Shown piece by piece: positions 6,738-7,744 of a stretch of 7,744 nt of DNA. Position 1 is the stretch's first letter, and each line of letters begins with the position of its first letter. The stretch is from Planctomycetota bacterium (GTDB taxonomy: Bacteria > Planctomycetota > Planctomycetia > Pirellulales > Lacipirellulaceae). The position numbers and the translations under genes were made by a program. Where the stretch lies: NCBI GenBank assembly GCA_022615465.1, contig JAKEGR010000398.1, positions 1 through 7,744 of the forward strand. Reading direction: 5' to 3'. A model generated the notes under the pieces. That model did no database searches, was not told where the DNA came from, and saw only the letters and a list, made by a program, of their open reading frames with translations.

Positions 6738-7744
6738 ATGAAGACAAAGCAAATGGGCCGCGGAGCGATCTGCGTTGGGACGATTCTCGCAGCGCTGTTC
6801 CTTGGAGCCGCCTCGCACGCGGCCGACTCTACAAGCCTCAAAGCCCGGTTTGACAACCCACCGCGGGAGTACAGCACCGGTCCGCTGTGGGTATGGAACG
6901 ATCTGCTCACCGAAGAGCAAATCAGGAGCACGCTGGCCGATCTGGCCGGGCAGCGTGTGAAACAGGTGTGGGTCCATCCCCGGCCCGGGTTGATGACGCC
7001 GTATTTGGGTGAGGACTGGTTCCGATTGTGGAAGGTCGCCCTGGATGAGGCAGAGCGGCTCGACATGAACGTCTGGATCTACGACGAAAATTCCTACCCA
7101 TCGGGTTTTGCCGGCGGGCTGGTGCCCGAGGCGATGCCCGAATCGCGCGGGCAGGGTCTTCACTTCAGTGAAGTCAAGCAACCTGGCAAGTTGGGCGACA
7201 ACGTATTTGCCGTCTATCGGCTGACGGAGGACGGCTTCGAGAATGCCACGGACGAGGTCCGCGGAGGCGGTGCAGTTCCGGAAGGGCGTTATCTGGTCGC
7301 TGAGATACAATTTGCCCCCGAACGCGGCTGGTATGGCGGGAAGTCGTACGTCGACCTCCTTCGTCCCGGTGTGACCGAAAAATTCATCGAAATCACGCTG
7401 GACGCGTACCAGCGTGAAATTGGCAAACACTTTGGCGGCCGCGTACCCGGAGTCTTCACCGACGAGCCACACTTGGCACCCGCCGGTGGTCTGCATTGGT
7501 CGGAACAACTGCGTGCCGACTTTCAAACCCGCTGGGGCTACGATCTGGCCGAGCATCTTCCCAGCCTGGTTCGACCCATTGGCGATTGGAAACGCATCCG
7601 GCACAACTATCAGCAACTCTTGCTCGAATTGTTCATCGATCGTTGGGCGAAGCCTTGCTACGAGTTTTGCGAGAAAAACAACCTCGAGTTCACCGGCCAT
7701 TACTGGGAACATGGTTGGCCAGGTGCCTCGCATGGGCCGGACAA
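6738..7744 (+). CDS. Secreted GH106-like glycoside hydrolase (alpha-L-rhamnosidase-like; C-terminal part beyond the window)
   Basis: The first 335 residues of an exported glycosidase resembling the large GH106/alpha-L-rhamnosidase-like proteins that break down plant or algal polysaccharides in planctomycetes, Bacteroidetes and relatives. A signal peptide covers 1-28 (basic start, hydrophobic 10-25, cut after S-H-A). The barrel then opens with GPLWVWNDLLTEEQI (48-62), VKQVWVHPRPGL (74-85), the conserved YDENSYPSGFAGG (115-127), VFTDEPH (239-245, with E243 a candidate catalytic acid) and GHYWEHGWP (320-328). Full family members are usually 900-1100 residues, so most of the gene lies outside. 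ATG 6738 is preferred over the in-frame ATG 6723 because GAGG (6725-6728) is 9 bases from it and the signal peptide then starts normally. It begins 73 bases after the cupin stop; in function it looks unrelated to that gene. The exact sugar specificity is not readable. Confidence 0.85.
   Translation, partial: MKTKQMGRGAICVGTILAALFLGAASHAADSTSLKARFDNPPREYSTGPLWVWNDLLTEEQIRSTLADLAGQRVKQVWVHPRPGLMTPYLGEDWFRLWKVALDEAERLDMNVWIYDENSYPSGFAGGLVPEAMPESRGQGLHFSEVKQPGKLGDNVFAVYRLTEDGFENATDEVRGGGAVPEGRYLVAEIQFAPERGWYGGKSYVDLLRPGVTEKFIEITLDAYQREIGKHFGGRVPGVFTDEPHLAPAGGLHWSEQLRADFQTRWGYDLAEHLPSLVRPIGDWKRIRHNYQQLLLELFIDRWAKPCYEFCEKNNLEFTGHYWEHGWPGASHGPD

Noticed and set aside
6714..7733. Minus-strand open frame of 339 codons
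   Set aside because: It is antisense to the GH106-like gene, whose plus-strand frame has a signal peptide and conserved glycosidase motifs.
1..7744. Mobile element, CRISPR array, tRNA or defence system
   Set aside because: No repeated spacers, terminal inverted repeats with transposase, tRNA cloverleaf or recognisable defence domain was seen on either strand; the helicase has ordinary RhlE-type motifs and ordinary neighbours.

Overview
The window looks like a chromosomal segment of a planctomycete, probably a Pirellula-like member. This is inferred from the moderately high GC, weak Shine-Dalgarno sites, long gaps between short transcription units, and the gene mix: secreted metallophosphatase, GH106-like glycosidase, and a B12/radical SAM protein. 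There is no rRNA, tRNA, CRISPR array, transposase or integrase, and nothing suggests recent transfer. Both ends cut through genes.

Layout: seven genes form two divergent arms around an untranslated hub at about 3257-3562. The left arm reads on the minus strand. Moving away from the hub it holds an NT5C-type HAD 5'-nucleotidase (2648-3256), an exported purple-acid-phosphatase-like metallophosphoesterase (1150-2541), and an RhlE-type DEAD-box RNA helicase with a long leader that runs off the left edge (1-809). The right arm reads on the plus strand. It holds a DRE-TIM aldolase/lyase (3563-4546), a B12-binding radical SAM protein of the HpnP-like DUF4070 architecture (4727-6205), a small cupin (6347-6664), and the first 335 residues of a secreted GH106-like glycoside hydrolase that runs off the right edge (6738-7744).

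How they may work together: the two left-arm phosphatases could both release phosphate from organic esters, one outside the cytoplasm and one inside it on nucleotides. The aldolase, radical SAM and cupin genes are co-directional and could belong to one small-molecule or lipid-tailoring pathway. Their gaps of 140-180 bp weaken a single-operon reading, and the substrate cannot be read from the sequence. The helicase and the glycosidase look like independent genes.

The most unusual non-coding signal is the divergent hub. It carries a run of perfect or near-perfect inverted repeats, several of which are mutually exclusive, so alternative RNA folds are possible in the leaders of one or both flanking genes. 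A smaller set of the same kind lies ahead of the cupin. No clearly new defence or mobile system is visible; the best candidates for novelty are the hub and the aldolase/radical SAM/cupin group.
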